DNA from: Bagarius yarrelli
Lineage: Eukaryota; Chordata; Actinopteri; Siluriformes; Sisoridae
Assembly: GCA_005784505.1 (NCBI GenBank)
Contig: VCAZ01000092.1
Span: 1,201,928-1,265,927, forward strand
Direction: 5' to 3'
Length of the DNA: 64,000 bases
The translations under genes were made by a program, and so were the position numbers. The notes under the pieces are model-generated. The model searched no databases. It was not told where the DNA came from and saw only the letters and a list, made by a program, of their open reading frames with translations. Positions 30,390 to 41,876 of this stretch are shown here, in pieces. How positions within the stretch are numbered: the first letter of the stretch is position 1; the number at the start of each line of letters is the position of its first letter.

Positions 30390-30760
30390 TCTGTGATTAC
30401 AGTCCCTTTGAAAAACATTTTACAATTTTTGACTTTTCGAAGTCAATTAAATCTTTTTTTTTTTGGTGCATTTTGTCCAAGTGAAAAAGCTGCCTAATAT
30501 TTATGCACACCGTTAAATATAGGGCTGTTGATCTCCTTAGGCCACACCCTCCTTTATCACACAAATAAATTTCACCTGGTATCCTTAAATCCAGTAAGCA
30601 TTCAAGTTAATACAGTTTGTAAAATATGCATAAAAATTATGATTTGGTTAATAATTATGCCCACAGTGTTGCACAAATACTAGGTAGGACCACCCTTTGC
30701 TTTAATTATATGGATTTAAAACTCCCTGTGCACTAATTATAGAATTTCCCAAGATGTTAC
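30390..30760. repeat. Dispersed teleost repeat, family uncertain
   Basis: The text AAGTGAAAAAGCTGCCTAAT and ATTTATGCACACCG, with AATTATGCCCACAGTG nearer the far end, reminds me of a common fish DNA-transposon-derived repeat. No terminal repeats or frame can be shown, so this call rests on memory. Confidence 0.3.
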
Positions 30761-31014
30761 AAATATTCCTTAAATAATCTTGACATAATTGCATTATACT
30801 CTACATTTCCCCCTTGTTTTACCCTCTAGAGGTGTTCTACTGGAATCAGATTCTCTGACTGAAAAGGTCACTAAAGAACACTGAAATCATTATTATATTT
30901 ATAAAGCCAGTTTGCTTTGTTACAGTCATTATCAGTGTTAAAGCAGCCATTACAATACAGTACATTTTGTCTATAAAAGTATGCACATGAACATCAACAA
31001 TACTCAATCAAGTG

Positions 31015-31520
31015 ATGTTCGATTGTTATTAATGCACCTAAAGTGGAGCTTAAAAAACATCTCCCACACCATTACACAGCCCCCACCAGTCTGGACAGGC
31101 AGGTTGGGTCCATGAAGACATGCTGTTGATGCCAATTTTTGACTATTGGTTTGACTCAAAAGAACTCAGCCTCAGCTTTCTATTTTTGATTGAGCGAGTC
31201 TTTATGTTAGCTCAAACCAGTCTGGTTAAACTCTGTTATCAACATCATGCAGAACCACTGCTTACTGAATGGATTTTTTTTGTTATTGCACCATTCAGAG
31301 AAAACTCTAGGGACTGTTCTGTGTGGAAATCCCAAAAGATTAGCAATTTCTGAATTACTCAAACCAGCCTGTCAGGCACCAACAATTGTGCCACAGTCTA
31401 AATCAATAAGATGATTGGGGTTTTTTTTCAACTCTGATGGGTGAAGCTTACCCCAAGCTGCTGACCGATATCTGCATGAATTTATGCTGATACGTGTTCT
31501 GATGATCAGATTTTTTCATA
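31015..31520 (+). repeat. Degenerate DNA repeat (family R)
   Basis: It includes CACACCATTACACAGCCCCC, AGGTTGGGTCCATG, TCTGAATTACTCAAACCAGC and CTGTCAGGCACCAACAATTG. A shorter copy of the first part lies at 62755. From memory it belongs to a very common fish repeat whose longer form ends in a TTATTAGG-type terminus. It encodes nothing. Confidence 0.55.
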
Positions 31521-31532
31521 AATGTGTGGGTG

Positions 31533-31540
31533 TATAGACA

Positions 31541-31579
<39 letters not shown>
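31533..31579. repeat. (CA)n microsatellite
   Basis: About 20 CA units with two interruptions near the start. Confidence 0.95.
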
Positions 31580-31580
<1 letters not shown>

Positions 31581-32179
31581 GACAGGCATTAAAATTTAAT
31601 CTTATTATTAAATAGTGACAACAAGCCTATGCAAATTTAATACCCTGCCCATAAACTGGGTTAATTTACACACAAGTGCAGTTCCCAAAATTATTCTTAA
31701 ACACTAAGGGAGATAAATTGATTTACTCGAATATGCGCTGATGTATCTGATAGTTTATGAATAGCTGCTGCAGATGGAATATTTATTATAGCAAACATGC
31801 AATATATTCCAGATGAGAGCTCTTGATTTTTAAGTAGCAATACTATTAGTAAAACTGTGTGCCGAAAAAAGTATGACATGTTCAGATTATACATACAGTA
31901 AGTACACAAAAAATGTTAATACACCTGACCATTGCACCTATATGTGTTCTTTAAACATTCTATATCTATCCTTCTTCTTTGTTGTATAATAACCTTTACA
32001 TTTCTAAAAAGGCTTTCTAGATTGTGGATTGTGACTGTGGGGATTTTAACATTCCGTATTAGTGAATTAGAGATCTCGGGTGTAGCCTGTGTTCCAGTAC
32101 AAGGTGTTCAGTGGGGTTGAGTAAAAATCGGGGCTCTGTGCAGAACAAGTTTTTCCAATACAACACATAAACAACACGT

Positions 32180-32643
32180 TGTCACGGACACGCCAGGCTT
32201 ACTCACGTTTTCCCATTTACAGTCCCCTTAGTTCTATTCACACACACGCACTTGATCTTAATTTCCCCAATCACTCACACTCACCTTATTCAAGCAGACC
32301 CCTTATACTGGTTCTCTGTCTGATCTAAGCCAATAGAAGAAGGACTCACTCCTACGGCGCTTTATTCTTGAGTTTCTAAAGTATCTCAAAGCTTCCACAG
32401 TTTTCCAGACTTCATACATGCTAAAGAGTTCCAGACTCTAAAGACTTCCTGAGTATTCGAGTGGCCTTCCTATGACTCCTGTGTTCCATGTGTTCTGGGT
32501 AATCCTGTATTCTCAAAGTTTTTGCTAGTTCTAAAGACTCTAAGTTTTCTGAAATCCTACTTTTGAGTTCTATTATCAACCCCATTGAATAAACTAGTCT
32601 GTTTGGTTATAACATCTGTCCTGAGTCTACTTTCTGTTAAACA
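32180..32643 (+). mobile_element. Candidate solo LTR inside family M
   Basis: About 464 bp starting TGTCACGGACACGCC and ending GTTAAACA, with an internal CCATTGAATAAACTAG polyadenylation-like signal. It interrupts otherwise contiguous family M sequence. CACGT on the left and CATGT on the right may be a 5-bp target duplication changed by CpG decay. No internal retroelement genes are present. Confidence 0.5.
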
Positions 32644-32789
32644 TGTCTACACAGTGCACAGGGACATTGTCATGCTGAAACTTTGTTTGGTCCAGTGAAT
32701 GAATAATTGAAATGCTACAGACACTTGTGGGCTTTTAAATTTGTGGCAGACAGAGTTATATAATTCCATTCATGTCTATTTATTTTACC

Positions 32790-32841
32790 TTGAGAGGAAC
32801 CAGACTCAAATGGGAACCATTCCGATTTGGGTGATTTAGTT
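32790..32841 (-). repeat. L2-like LINE tail fragment
   Basis: TTGAGAGGAACCAGACTCAA and TGGGAACCAT..CGATTTGGGTG match the reverse complement of the tail at 62420 and the plus strand at 52960. Confidence 0.6.
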
Positions 32842-33027
32842 ATAAGTGTGCCTGCAAGCTGTCCACAAATTGTTGGTCATACAAAGTTTGTCCATGCTTG
32901 CATACATTAGACATACATTACACACACAGTATACACTACATAACTATATACCCACTAGACCATTACACCACACATCCCACTTGAAACCCATGGGCATTAT
33001 TATGGACTTGATGCCACCTCTGTTATA

Positions 33028-33315
33028 ACAAGCCTCCACACATTTTTGGCTGGCATTTCACTAGATTTTGTAATGTGGCTGTGGGGACATGTGCCCATTC
33101 TGACACACAAGCATTACTAAGGAAAGGCGCTGATGGGAATCAAGAAGGCCAGACACAGAGTCAGACTTTCATTTCTGTCCAATAGTTGGATTGAGGTCAA
33201 GCCACAGTGCAGGCTACACAATTTATGCAATAGAACCTGTGTTCCATGTCTTTACAAGCTTGCTTTTTGCAAAGGGGTACAATTTCTTTGAAGAAAAATC
33301 GTAATACTGCAGCAT
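33028..33315 (+). repeat. Family M repeat
   Basis: TTTCACTAGATTTTGTAATG, GGCTGTGGGGACATGTGCCC, CATTACTAAGGAAAGGCG, TTGGATTGAGGTCAAGCC and CGTAATACTGCAGCATAC in the order of other copies. Its right end adjoins a SINE. Confidence 0.6.
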
Positions 33316-33492
33316 ACATTTACATTAACAGACACTCTCATTCAGAGTAACTTTAATTTACCTTTTTTTTTAATCTAACTAAGCAGTTACAGGCCTTGTT
33401 TAAGGGCCATACAGGGGCAGTTTCGTAGTGTTGGGAATTTAATCCATGAGCTTCTGATTAGCAGTCCAACACCTTATCCACTGACCATACAT
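33316..33492 (-). repeat. Short tRNA-type SINE (family B)
   Basis: Reverse complement: GGATAAGGTGTTGGACTGCT, AATCAGAAGCTCATGG, CCCTTAAACAAGGCCTGTAA, ending TGAATGAGAGTGTCTGTTAA. It forms an inverted pair with the next SINE. Confidence 0.75.
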
Positions 33493-33519
33493 AGTCTTTC
33501 TTAAAAATTAAATGCTTGC

Positions 33520-33685
33520 TTCTTTGGGTATGTGGTAGTTGCTTATGATTGGACCAGCAAGTTGCCACTGTTGGGCCCCTGAGCAAGGCCCTTAACCCCC
33601 CAATTGCTCAGTTGTAAAAAGGAGATAAATGTAAGTCGCTCTGGATAAGAGTGTCGGCCAAATGCTGTAAATGTGAATGTTAATT
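33520..33685 (+). repeat. Short tRNA-type SINE (family B)
   Basis: GTTGCCACTGTTGGGCCCCT, GAGCAAGGCCCTTAACCCCC, AATTGCTCAGTTGTAAAAAG, TAAGTCGCTCTGGATAAGAG, ending AAATGCTGTAAATGTG. The tail is well preserved; the tRNA-like head is degraded. Confidence 0.8.
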
Positions 33686-35309
33686 TCTTTTTTTTTTTCT
33701 ACATATGCCATGAAATACAAATAAATATATATATACACACACAACATATGTATGTACAATTGAACAATGCAATCAATCTAAAACAGTAACCAACAAATGC
33801 AGATATATATTTTAGTGATGCACACTGTTTTTCTCAAAAAGAAAGAGAGAAACAGACAGAATATTTGCTGCACTCTTGGCAGTCCACAGAGCCTTTTTAT
33901 GAGAGCAAGAAAAGCGTAAAATTGTGCCATCGTAATTACCAAGAGAGACAAAAAAAGAAAATAGTGAGAAAGCAAGCGATAGAGAGAAGGGGGAGCCTCA
34001 GGGGAAGGGAGGAGTAGAAAGCTGGCAATTCATTTGTATCTTCATCCTTGTAAGTAAGAAATGAATCTGACAGTTACAATAATAGCAGTATGAAACCTTC
34101 AATTGGATTTTGTTACACGAATGTTGAATATTGATCTTTTATAAGGGGACTTACTGTATATAAGGCTCTACAACACATTGTGTGTAGTTATAGTTGGTGC
34201 ATTTAGACTTCTTCCTCTGACACAAAGCTTGTCTGTGTAGAAGAAAAACAAAAATAAAGGTGTTTTTATTTTCTGTATTTTATTTTTTATTTTTTTGCCT
34301 GAAGCTGATCCAGAGCGATTCCAGATGAGACCCCCTTTCCTGTTTAATAAAGCCTAGTGTCAGCAGCAAACACACACCTATAGAGTTTTGGCACACACTC
34401 GCATTTTCACTCACACAGTATAATGCTTGCTCTCAGCACAACACAGGCAGAAATGCTACAGTTTTGTCCTTTTTTCAGTTTCTTATCTTGCTTGCTTTCT
34501 ATCTTTTCGTCAGTCCAATCACTATTCTTTTGTTCCTCTTAGATGGTCCATCCCTCAATCTTCCTGTCCATGTGCTTTTAGATAAGTAATCCTTTTACCT
34601 TTTCTCTTTAGTTTTTTATTTCTCTTTCTGAAAAAACCGCACACTAATACCTGTCTTTCAAATCCCTCTTCTAGCTAAACACAGGTTTTTTGCACTGAAG
34701 TATCTCCTCTTTATTTGGTGACTCTTGGGCTCTGGCATGTCTTGTCACTTAGTGTCTCAAGAGTAGTTTCCATGAGCCTACGTGATGGGCACAGTGACAC
34801 TAGAACGCATAGATCTCAGTTATTTGTGCGTTTTTAGCTATGCCCGGTGATATTGATGATGTATGCTGTGACAGTCTCTCAGCTGATGTCGTAGCTCTCT
34901 GTCTTCCTGCGTCTTGCAGTAAGAGGATGAGCTACAATTCACTGCTGTCCTGCAGTTACGGTCAGATGATACTGATTTTGCTGTACTGTATGAGTCAATG
35001 GGCTGCCTGCTCTTGACACACATACACAATGCAATTAAAATTCTGGCAGAGAATCATCACCGAACATGGTTACAATGTTTTACTCAGTGCCAACATTAGT
35101 CTGTCAGGTATATATCAACTCCATAGCATTTTTATTCATCTGGCAGGTCTTTACGATGGCTTAGCGCATTTATAGTTAGACTGCCAAACACATAAAGATG
35201 CTATAAACATTTAAAATAAAATAACAGTAAATTCAGATCACGCGATACACAAAGGTGTAGCTCTTCATTTCACATGAATTTGACCCCAGTTTATCAAAGA
35301 GTATGACGC
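33686..35309. other. Unassigned intergenic sequence
   Basis: AT-rich, with a purine-rich patch at about 33950-34020. No gene or mobile element recognised. Confidence 0.4.
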
Positions 35310-35462
35310 ACACATAGTGGTTAAGGGTGCTGGACTGCTGATCAGAAGATCAGTAGGTTCACTTTCCAGCACCACCAGGCTGCCACCACTTGGCACCTAA
35401 TCAAGGCTCTTAACTTAGTGTAATAAAAAAGGGATAAATTTATGTTGCCCCTAACAAATGCT
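35310..35462 (+). repeat. Degraded family B SINE
   Basis: ATAGTGGTTAAGGGTGCTGG, ACTGCTGATCAGAAGATCAG, TTCCAGCACCACCAGGCTGC, CTAATCAAGGCTCTTAAC. The tail is decayed. Confidence 0.65.
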
Positions 35463-36110
35463 AGAAATGAAAATGGACAAATATATTGGAATGCCTGCCT
35501 ATGTGATTTTGAACATCGTATTTCAGCTTTAGTTTCACTTCTACTTCTATAATAATACTTTCCACTAGATTGTGGAGTGTGGCTGTGAGAATGTTTTTAC
35601 TCCAGCTGAGGTCTGGGGGGAAAAAAATCAATGTTCCAGTTTATCCCAAAAGTCTGTATTGGGCCTAAGATCAAGGCTTTGTATAAAACACTTCCACTTT
35701 TTCCACATTAACCATAACAAACCATGTTTTTACAGAGTACAGGGGTTTTGTGTACGATGGCATTGTTATGCTGGAACAGTGTTTGGGTTTCTTAGTTCCA
35801 ACAAAGAAATCCTATAAAAATGTAGATAAGTGTGATTAGATTATAAGTGCAGTAGATAACTGTGGCAACGGCTTAAAGAAGGCAAACTTATTTGGGGAAA
35901 GTGGTAGTGCAGTGGTTGAGGCGTTGAAAGATCAGGGTTCGATGCCAAGCACCACCAAGCTTCCACTGTTGGCCCCCTGAGCAAGGCCCTTAAACCCTAA
36001 ATTGCCTATTTGTATAATAAGAGTTAAATGTAAGGATAAGGTCGTCAAATGCTGTAAATGTAAATTTGGTTGTGCTGAAAAGATCTCCACAAACTTTTGG
36101 CAAAATAATG
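35463..36110 (+). repeat. Family M repeat split by a SINE
   Basis: CCACTAGATTGTGGAGTGTG, GCTGTGAGAATGTTTTTACT, CATTGTTATGCTGGAACAGT and the right end CCACAAACTTTTGGCAAAAT. A family B SINE at 35893-36063 separates the two parts. Confidence 0.65.
35893..36063 (+). repeat. Short tRNA-type SINE (family B)
   Basis: AAAGTGGTAGTGCAGTGGTT, GATCAGGGTTCGATGCCAAG, CCCCCTGAGCAAGGCCCTTA, ending CAAATGCTGTAAATGTAA. TTTGG occurs at both edges and may be the target duplication. Confidence 0.8.
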
Positions 36111-38905
36111 TGCATGCATGTTGTTGACATTGAGAGGAAACCAGAGGACACAAATGAGGACACTGGGGACGACACAATCCTGCTAGTACATTCAGTCTTT
36201 TGTGATCAATAGTGTAAGTAATAAAGTCAATTATTGTTCTAAATAGTGCTTTTTATGCATCATGGATTTGACATCCTATTGTAAATTTTAATCAAATCAC
36301 TCTGGAGAGGTCAGAATCACAAATGCTGCCTTAAATGTGTACAAATAGCACTTATAAGTTAATGCTTTCAACATGATCAACATAAGTGGTTCTGGTCATA
36401 AGAACACTGCTGCTAGGCAACTGGGAAAAATAGACTTCAAGGATAAATATGTTTTTAAAGACTGATTTTCACATAGCAATAAGATAGACAAGACAAGCGA
36501 TTGCCTGGGGCCCCGCAGTTTGAGGGGGTCACAGAAAGCTTATGTCGTTATTAATATAACATGGAGCAATAACTCCTTGGGGCCCAGTTCTTGCATAATG
36601 CGTCGACCAGCGTTTTTAATCTAGCACAGTACTTACTCGTGCTTTTGCTAATTCAAACATGAAGAGTATTTATCCGTCTGTCAGCCAGAAGCAGAAAAAA
36701 AGCAGGAAAAGAAAGATAAGAAAAAAGTTGACAGTGGTTAATGATAATGAGACTGACTTGAGAATAATATGACAAACAAATGTTTTTGTTGTTAATTCCA
36801 GGTTATTTTTGTTTGATTATTTGCGAGATGAATTAGCAGTAATAGTCGAATTACTAAAGGGTGACTGGGAAACAGTATAGTGTGGGTTGCACTTAGCAGC
36901 ATCATGTATTATGTAGTGTTTAGCAGGTGGCAATAGGTTACTGTAAATATAAATATTGTATTGTAATGTCAAGATTGTATTGTATCCTGTGCCATAAAGA
37001 TGAAGATTTTAAAGAATAAGCACTTTGGACAGCGCCATGATGTAGTCGGTTAAGGCGCTGGCATGCACATTCCCAAGTCTCTCTCTATTTCCCCCATTTC
37101 ATCCCTCTGTTCCATCAATAAAGGCAAAAAATGGCCAAAAAATACCTTTCTTTAAAAACTTTTTTTAATCAATTTATGTTTTATTATCTGTGTTTTAACT
37201 ACTTTTTGTATGTTGTATAAATATATATCTATATTTTTTTTCAAAAATAAATTTCAGTTTGCCACATCCCATACTATGAAAAACATATTTTTAGATCAAA
37301 ATATATGCACATTAATGTTAAATGTCTCTGACTAAAATATATATACCTTCAAAAGGGTATATTTTTAGGTATATTATTACATTTCAAGGTAAAAACAGCA
37401 TTTTCCACATTACTGACTGACCTTATATGATGAAGAACAGATTTAAAAATAAACGTCACTGTTTTTTTACCAACGTTTTTACACAGTGATCTAGTCGGTA
37501 GCATCAGGAGTTGGATTCCAGCTCGTTAACTGTTTGCTCAAACAAAGCCCCACCAGAAACTTCAGAAATATGACATGTGAATGTATTTTCCTGGATTGAA
37601 ATATACATAGATCCAAAATATATTTTAAAATAATTTTACAAAGACTGGTGTAAACTAGATATCATGGATTAATGAAAATGTATTGACGAAAAGTCAAATT
37701 GTCTATTAAGATAAGCACTAGGGCTATAATGCCAGTCCCCTTGTTCGTTGTTTTGCTTCATGGAAAAAGTCTTTTTCACCTTATAATAAATCAAAGGGGG
37801 CATCGGAGCCAAATTTGTGAGACCTGCAAGAAAAGTCACCCTGAACATTTGCTTTAATTTGCTGCATAACCCTAAATGGACTGACAAAAGATCACCTTAG
37901 CCATATTGATCAATGTATCAGCATAAAGCAGACATTAATGGAATTATTATCCGAAGTTAACCTTTAGTTAGATCCGAGGTTAACTTTAAGTTTAGAATTT
38001 CCCCCTTCATGACATGAGTCCTAAGCCAGCCGGGTGCTGTTTCCCTTAAATTATGGACATACAGACATGAGGCCGACTCTCTATTGATTGCATGTTGTGC
38101 TAGTGATCTTACAACAGCCGTAATTACGTTAACACAAAAAAAAGATAATCCATTGTTAAATTTAATTACATAATCTGATCTAGTGATAAAATGCAATAAA
38201 GTAACACATTTAAATACATTCTATAGACTGTAATTCTATTTATTTACATCAATTGCTGTACTTATTTAGAAAATGTCTACTACATTTCAGTAGAAATGCT
38301 TTTGTCAATTTTATATATTACTTTAATAGATATCGCTCCAGTCCATATCCCTGGACACCTTCTCTATATCCAATACAGAATCAAATAAAACACATGTTCT
38401 TCTTGAATGACTCAGGGAATTATTCAACTTGATTAGATTAACTGAGCTGACAAAGAACACATAACTAAGTCTTTCCTGTAAAAATATTTGCCTAGAACCG
38501 TATCTAGGATTGCTGATGTGATTTATAAAACTGTACAGTGGATCTACCCTTGATTATGTTTAACAATGTCATTTATTCTTCCCCTTAGGGAGTTTTGGAA
38601 GCAGACATCGAATTGAAAATCTGTTATGTGGATGATTTTTAGTTTGTCCCCATTGTGGATGAGGACTTTGTAAATGGAAACTAGTATACTGTATGCTATA
38701 TAAAGTTAATTTAATAATGCAGTTGTTTACTATAATATCCTTTGAGGCAATTAGATTTATAGATAGTCAAAAAGTTTTATCAACAAACAAATTGAAGCAA
38801 AAGTTGGCATATTTTAAAAACTCTTTAATAATCCCTTGTATATTTGTGTTACAAAATATAGAACTGCATGACTAATAAGGCAATAACTCAATACTGATAT
38901 CGTAA
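36111..38905. other. Intergenic, possible hAT relic at 36480-36740
   Basis: Around 36500 the text CTGGGGCCCCGCAGTTTGAG, then a short lysine-rich frame near 36660-36725 (starting MKSIYPSVSQKQKK), resembles the start of fish hAT transposases. It decays at once. Nothing else is recognised in this 2.8-kb stretch. Confidence 0.35.
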
Positions 38906-39190
38906 GGTTTTGGTTCATGCTCCTGTTTCATGTTTCTTATGTTCATGTTTATTAGATCATGTTTTAAGTGCATGTTTGTTTTTGTTCCTGCTTGTGCTTA
39001 CTTCCTGTCTCGTCCTTGTCATGGGATCCTTGTGCCCCATGTGTTCCCCTCACGTGATTCCCTTGTCGAAGCATCGGGTTTCTATTGGTTTGTCCTGTGT
39101 ATTTATAGCCCTTGTGTTTTCCATTGTCTTTTATCTTGGATTTAGTTTTTTTCCTGTACCGCTGTCGTGAGGTTTTTTTTGTCACGCTAA
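38906..39190 (+). mobile_element. LTR-like fragment
   Basis: GT/CT-rich text with TGTGTTCCCCTCACGTGATT, TCTATTGGTTTGTCCTGTGT, ATTTATAGCCCTTGTGTTTT resembles a common fish Ty3-type LTR promoter region that I recall. ATTTATAG is TATA-like. No retroelement genes are adjacent. Confidence 0.4.
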
Positions 39191-39894
39191 ATCAAGATTA
39201 TTCTAGCTAATTCAAGTTAAATCAATTTAGTTTATTCTCATTGTTTTGCAGAAACGGTCGAGACTAATAGAACACATGATTTTGTCTAAATTGGGTGGCA
39301 TAATTTTTTTGTTTGTAATGTGATATTAATAAAATAGTAGTCAAACTTCTTTATTTTATCGTCAAACCTTTGTGGCATGGAGTCTAATTGACAAGCACAA
39401 TTTTTCAGCTAATTTATATTTTACATCAGAATTTAGCAGTCTTCTGATAAGCTGGAATTCCGACATATTGTAACACTGGGTTGTATTGAGCATGCACAAA
39501 AGAAAATGGCTGTGCACAATTGAAAACTAATTTTAAATGCAAAATTAATTTTAGTGTACTGGCAATACTTTCTTCTAAAAATTATTTCCAAAACTTCGTG
39601 TTTGTGCGCGCTCAAAATATAATCTTGCGTGCAAAATGCAGTCCTGCATGCTCAAAATATGATTATTCTCATGAGAATTGTGGCAGACATATAACCCTAT
39701 ATTTCTGTGTCTTTTTTAATTATAACAGATGAAATGAGGAGATAAAGAAGAGACTAATGAATTTATAGGTAAAATTAAATCTTAACAAACCTGCATTTTA
39801 CTTAAGAAATTTGTGAATTTAAGGTGCTTAGAACTGTACTCTTCAGAAGTGGATACAAAACTACCCAAACATTGGGTTATGTCTGGCCCAGAAA

Positions 39895-40872
39895 ATGGGT
39901 AACAAAAAAACAAAGAGCGACCATTCTTCGCTAAACATCGACAGCTCCTCGGTAGAGATCATCAAGGACACTAAATTTCTTGGTGTCCACCTGACGGAGA
40001 ACCTCACCTGGTCACTCAACACCAGCTCTATTAGCAAAAAAGCCCAGCAGCACCTCTACTTCCTGCAAAGACTGAGAAAAGCCCACCTTCCACCTCCCAT
40101 CCTGACCATTTTCTACAGAGGGACCATCGAGACCATTCTGAGCAGCTGCATCACTGCCTGGTTTGGGAACTACACCATTTCGGATCGCAAGACCCTGCAG
40201 AGGACAGTGAGAACATCTGGGAAGATCATCGGAGTCTCTCTTCCCTCTATAACGGACATCTACACCACACGCTACATCCGCAAAGCTAACAGCATTGTGG
40301 AGAACCCCACACACCCCTCACACTCACTCTTCACACTCCTGCCCTCTGGAAAAAGATACCGTAGCATTCGGACCCTCACAACCCGAATGTGTAACAGTTT
40401 TATTTCCTCAAGCCATCAGGCTGCTCAACACCTGAATTACCTCTAACTACAAATACGCACACACACTCAAACATTTTTTGTTAAGCACAGTCACTTTACA
40501 ATACTATAGTCATTTACAATGCTATAGTCACTTTACAATGCTATTTGCACAATTCTGTTGTAATTTGCACATTCCATGTCTACCTCATCTTACGATATAG
40601 TTGGCGCTCTTGCGTTATGTTCCGTTGTTATTGTCGTTTTTGCACTGTCTTTGTAATGTTCGTATTGTTTATTGCACTGTCTGTTTCTGCACTGTCTGCA
40701 CTAGGTTGCACACATGCACTTTATGTCTATCCTGTTTAGTTGCTCTTTGTTGTTTTGTGGAATTCTATGTTTTGTGTAGCACCAGGGGGTCCTGGAGAAA
40801 AGTTATTTCATCTCACTGTGTACTGCATCTGCTATATATGGTTGAAATGACAATAAAGCTCCTTAAACCTTA
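39895..40872 (+). pseudogene. 5'-truncated LINE: reverse-transcriptase C-terminus and 3' UTR
   Basis: An uninterrupted 183-residue frame (39895-40446) contains IKDTKFLGVHLTENLTWS, QHLYFLQRLRKAHLPPP, ILSSCITAWFGN, LPSITDIYTTR and HSLFTLLPSGKRYRSIRT, the usual region after the polymerase core in non-LTR retrotransposons. The first codon is an artefact of 5' truncation. A UTR follows, ending GACAATAAAGCTCCTTAAAC. The tail recurs at 3840-4203. I cannot name the clade with confidence. Confidence 0.75.
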
Positions 40873-41038
40873 AACTACTGAAAAAAACAACCCATTTTGG
40901 TTTAAAATAGTATTTAGGATTTTGTTGTTTTAGTTCTATAGTTTTAGCTAAATCATTAAATAATAGGAATTAAATAATATAGCACACTCGTGTATAAACT
41001 AAAATGACAGTAGACAATTTAAAAATCTAAAACAAAGT

Positions 41039-41268
41039 GAGTGGCAGCACAGTGGCTTAGTGGTTAGCATTGTTGCCTCACAGTAAGAAGGCCTGGGGTC
41101 TGTCTGTGTAAAGTTTGCATGTTCTTACTGTACTTGCATGGGATTACTCCGAGTACTCAGGTTTCCTCACACAGTCCAAAAACATGTATGTTAGGTTGAT
41201 TGCCCTAAGGAGTGAGTGTGCGAATTACGTAATACACAGGTATAGAAGATGAATAAATGAATAAAAAT
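41039..41268 (+). repeat. Mermaid/DANA-like SINE, internally deleted
   Basis: GTGGCAGCACAGTGGCTTAG, TTGCCTCACAGTAAGAAGGC, AGTCCAAAAACATGTATG, ending ACACAGGTATAGAAGATGAA. The GGCGACCTGTCC section is missing. Confidence 0.8.
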
Positions 41269-41572
41269 ACAGTGTAATCCTGTGTGGCATTTGACTAATA
41301 AGGACAGACTCAAAGTCTTGACATTTATTCTGCTTAAATTTATTGTAACTAACAAATGCGCTTTTTTTTTTAAAAAAATTTTGCATTTGTAAAAAGAAAT
41401 TATTTTAACTACATGCTTCTCTTAACTTCCAAATGCAAGCTGCAAATCTAGTCTTTTGAAAAGTCAAAGCTTTCATACATTTACCTTGTCTGTATGTAGT
41501 AGAAGTGCAATTCAGCAATCAAAAGCTACAAATGCACTTTGCAGACACTTTATTGCAGCATGTCTGGTGGTA

Positions 41573-41876
41573 AAAAGGTAACTCTGCTTAGCTTTTTGGT
41601 TAGCACTGTTGCCTTACAGCAAAGAGGTTGCAGGTTGGTATCCCCAGCAGGGGTCTTTCTGTGTGGAGTTTCTGTGTGCATGTGCTGCCTTGTCCTTGTC
41701 CAAAAACATATACAGTATGTTAGGTTGATTGGTGGTTCAAAATTTCCCATAGGGATGAGTGTGTGTGTGTGTGTGTGTGTGTGTGGTCGTTTGTCTGTTT
41801 GTGACCCAGCGATGGACTGTCTATGGTGTACCGCTGCCTTTTGCCAAATGACAGCTGGGATGGATGAATGGCTGGC
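41573..41876 (+). repeat. Mermaid/DANA-like SINE with internal GT expansion
   Basis: GGTTAGCACTGTTGCCTTAC, GCAGGGGTCTTTCTGTGTGG, TGTTAGGTTGATTGGTGGTT, GACAGCTGGGATGGATGAAT. A (GT)n run at 41759-41785 has grown from the GTGAGTGTGTG part. Confidence 0.8.

Larger units (their letters stand above)
31918..32885 (+). repeat. Family M repeat split by two insertions
   Basis: Segments at 31918-32179, 32644-32789 and 32842-32885 follow the order seen in the copy at 35.5-36.1 kb (TTCTAGATTGTGGAT, GACTGTGGGGATTTTAAC, CACAGGGACATTGTCATGCT, CTGTCCACAAATTGTTGGTC). An LTR-like insert and an L2 3' fragment separate them. Confidence 0.55.

Noticed and set aside
33520..33685. Possible tRNA gene in family B SINE heads
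   Set aside because: Only A/B-box-like parts remain; no cloverleaf closes, and the L2-like tail marks a SINE.
38910..39170. Hydrophobic plus-strand frame resembling a small membrane protein
   Set aside because: It lies in T-rich LTR-like sequence; its hydrophobicity follows from base composition, and there is no family match.
40012..40314. Minus-strand 100-residue frame
   Set aside because: Antisense of the LINE reverse-transcriptase frame.
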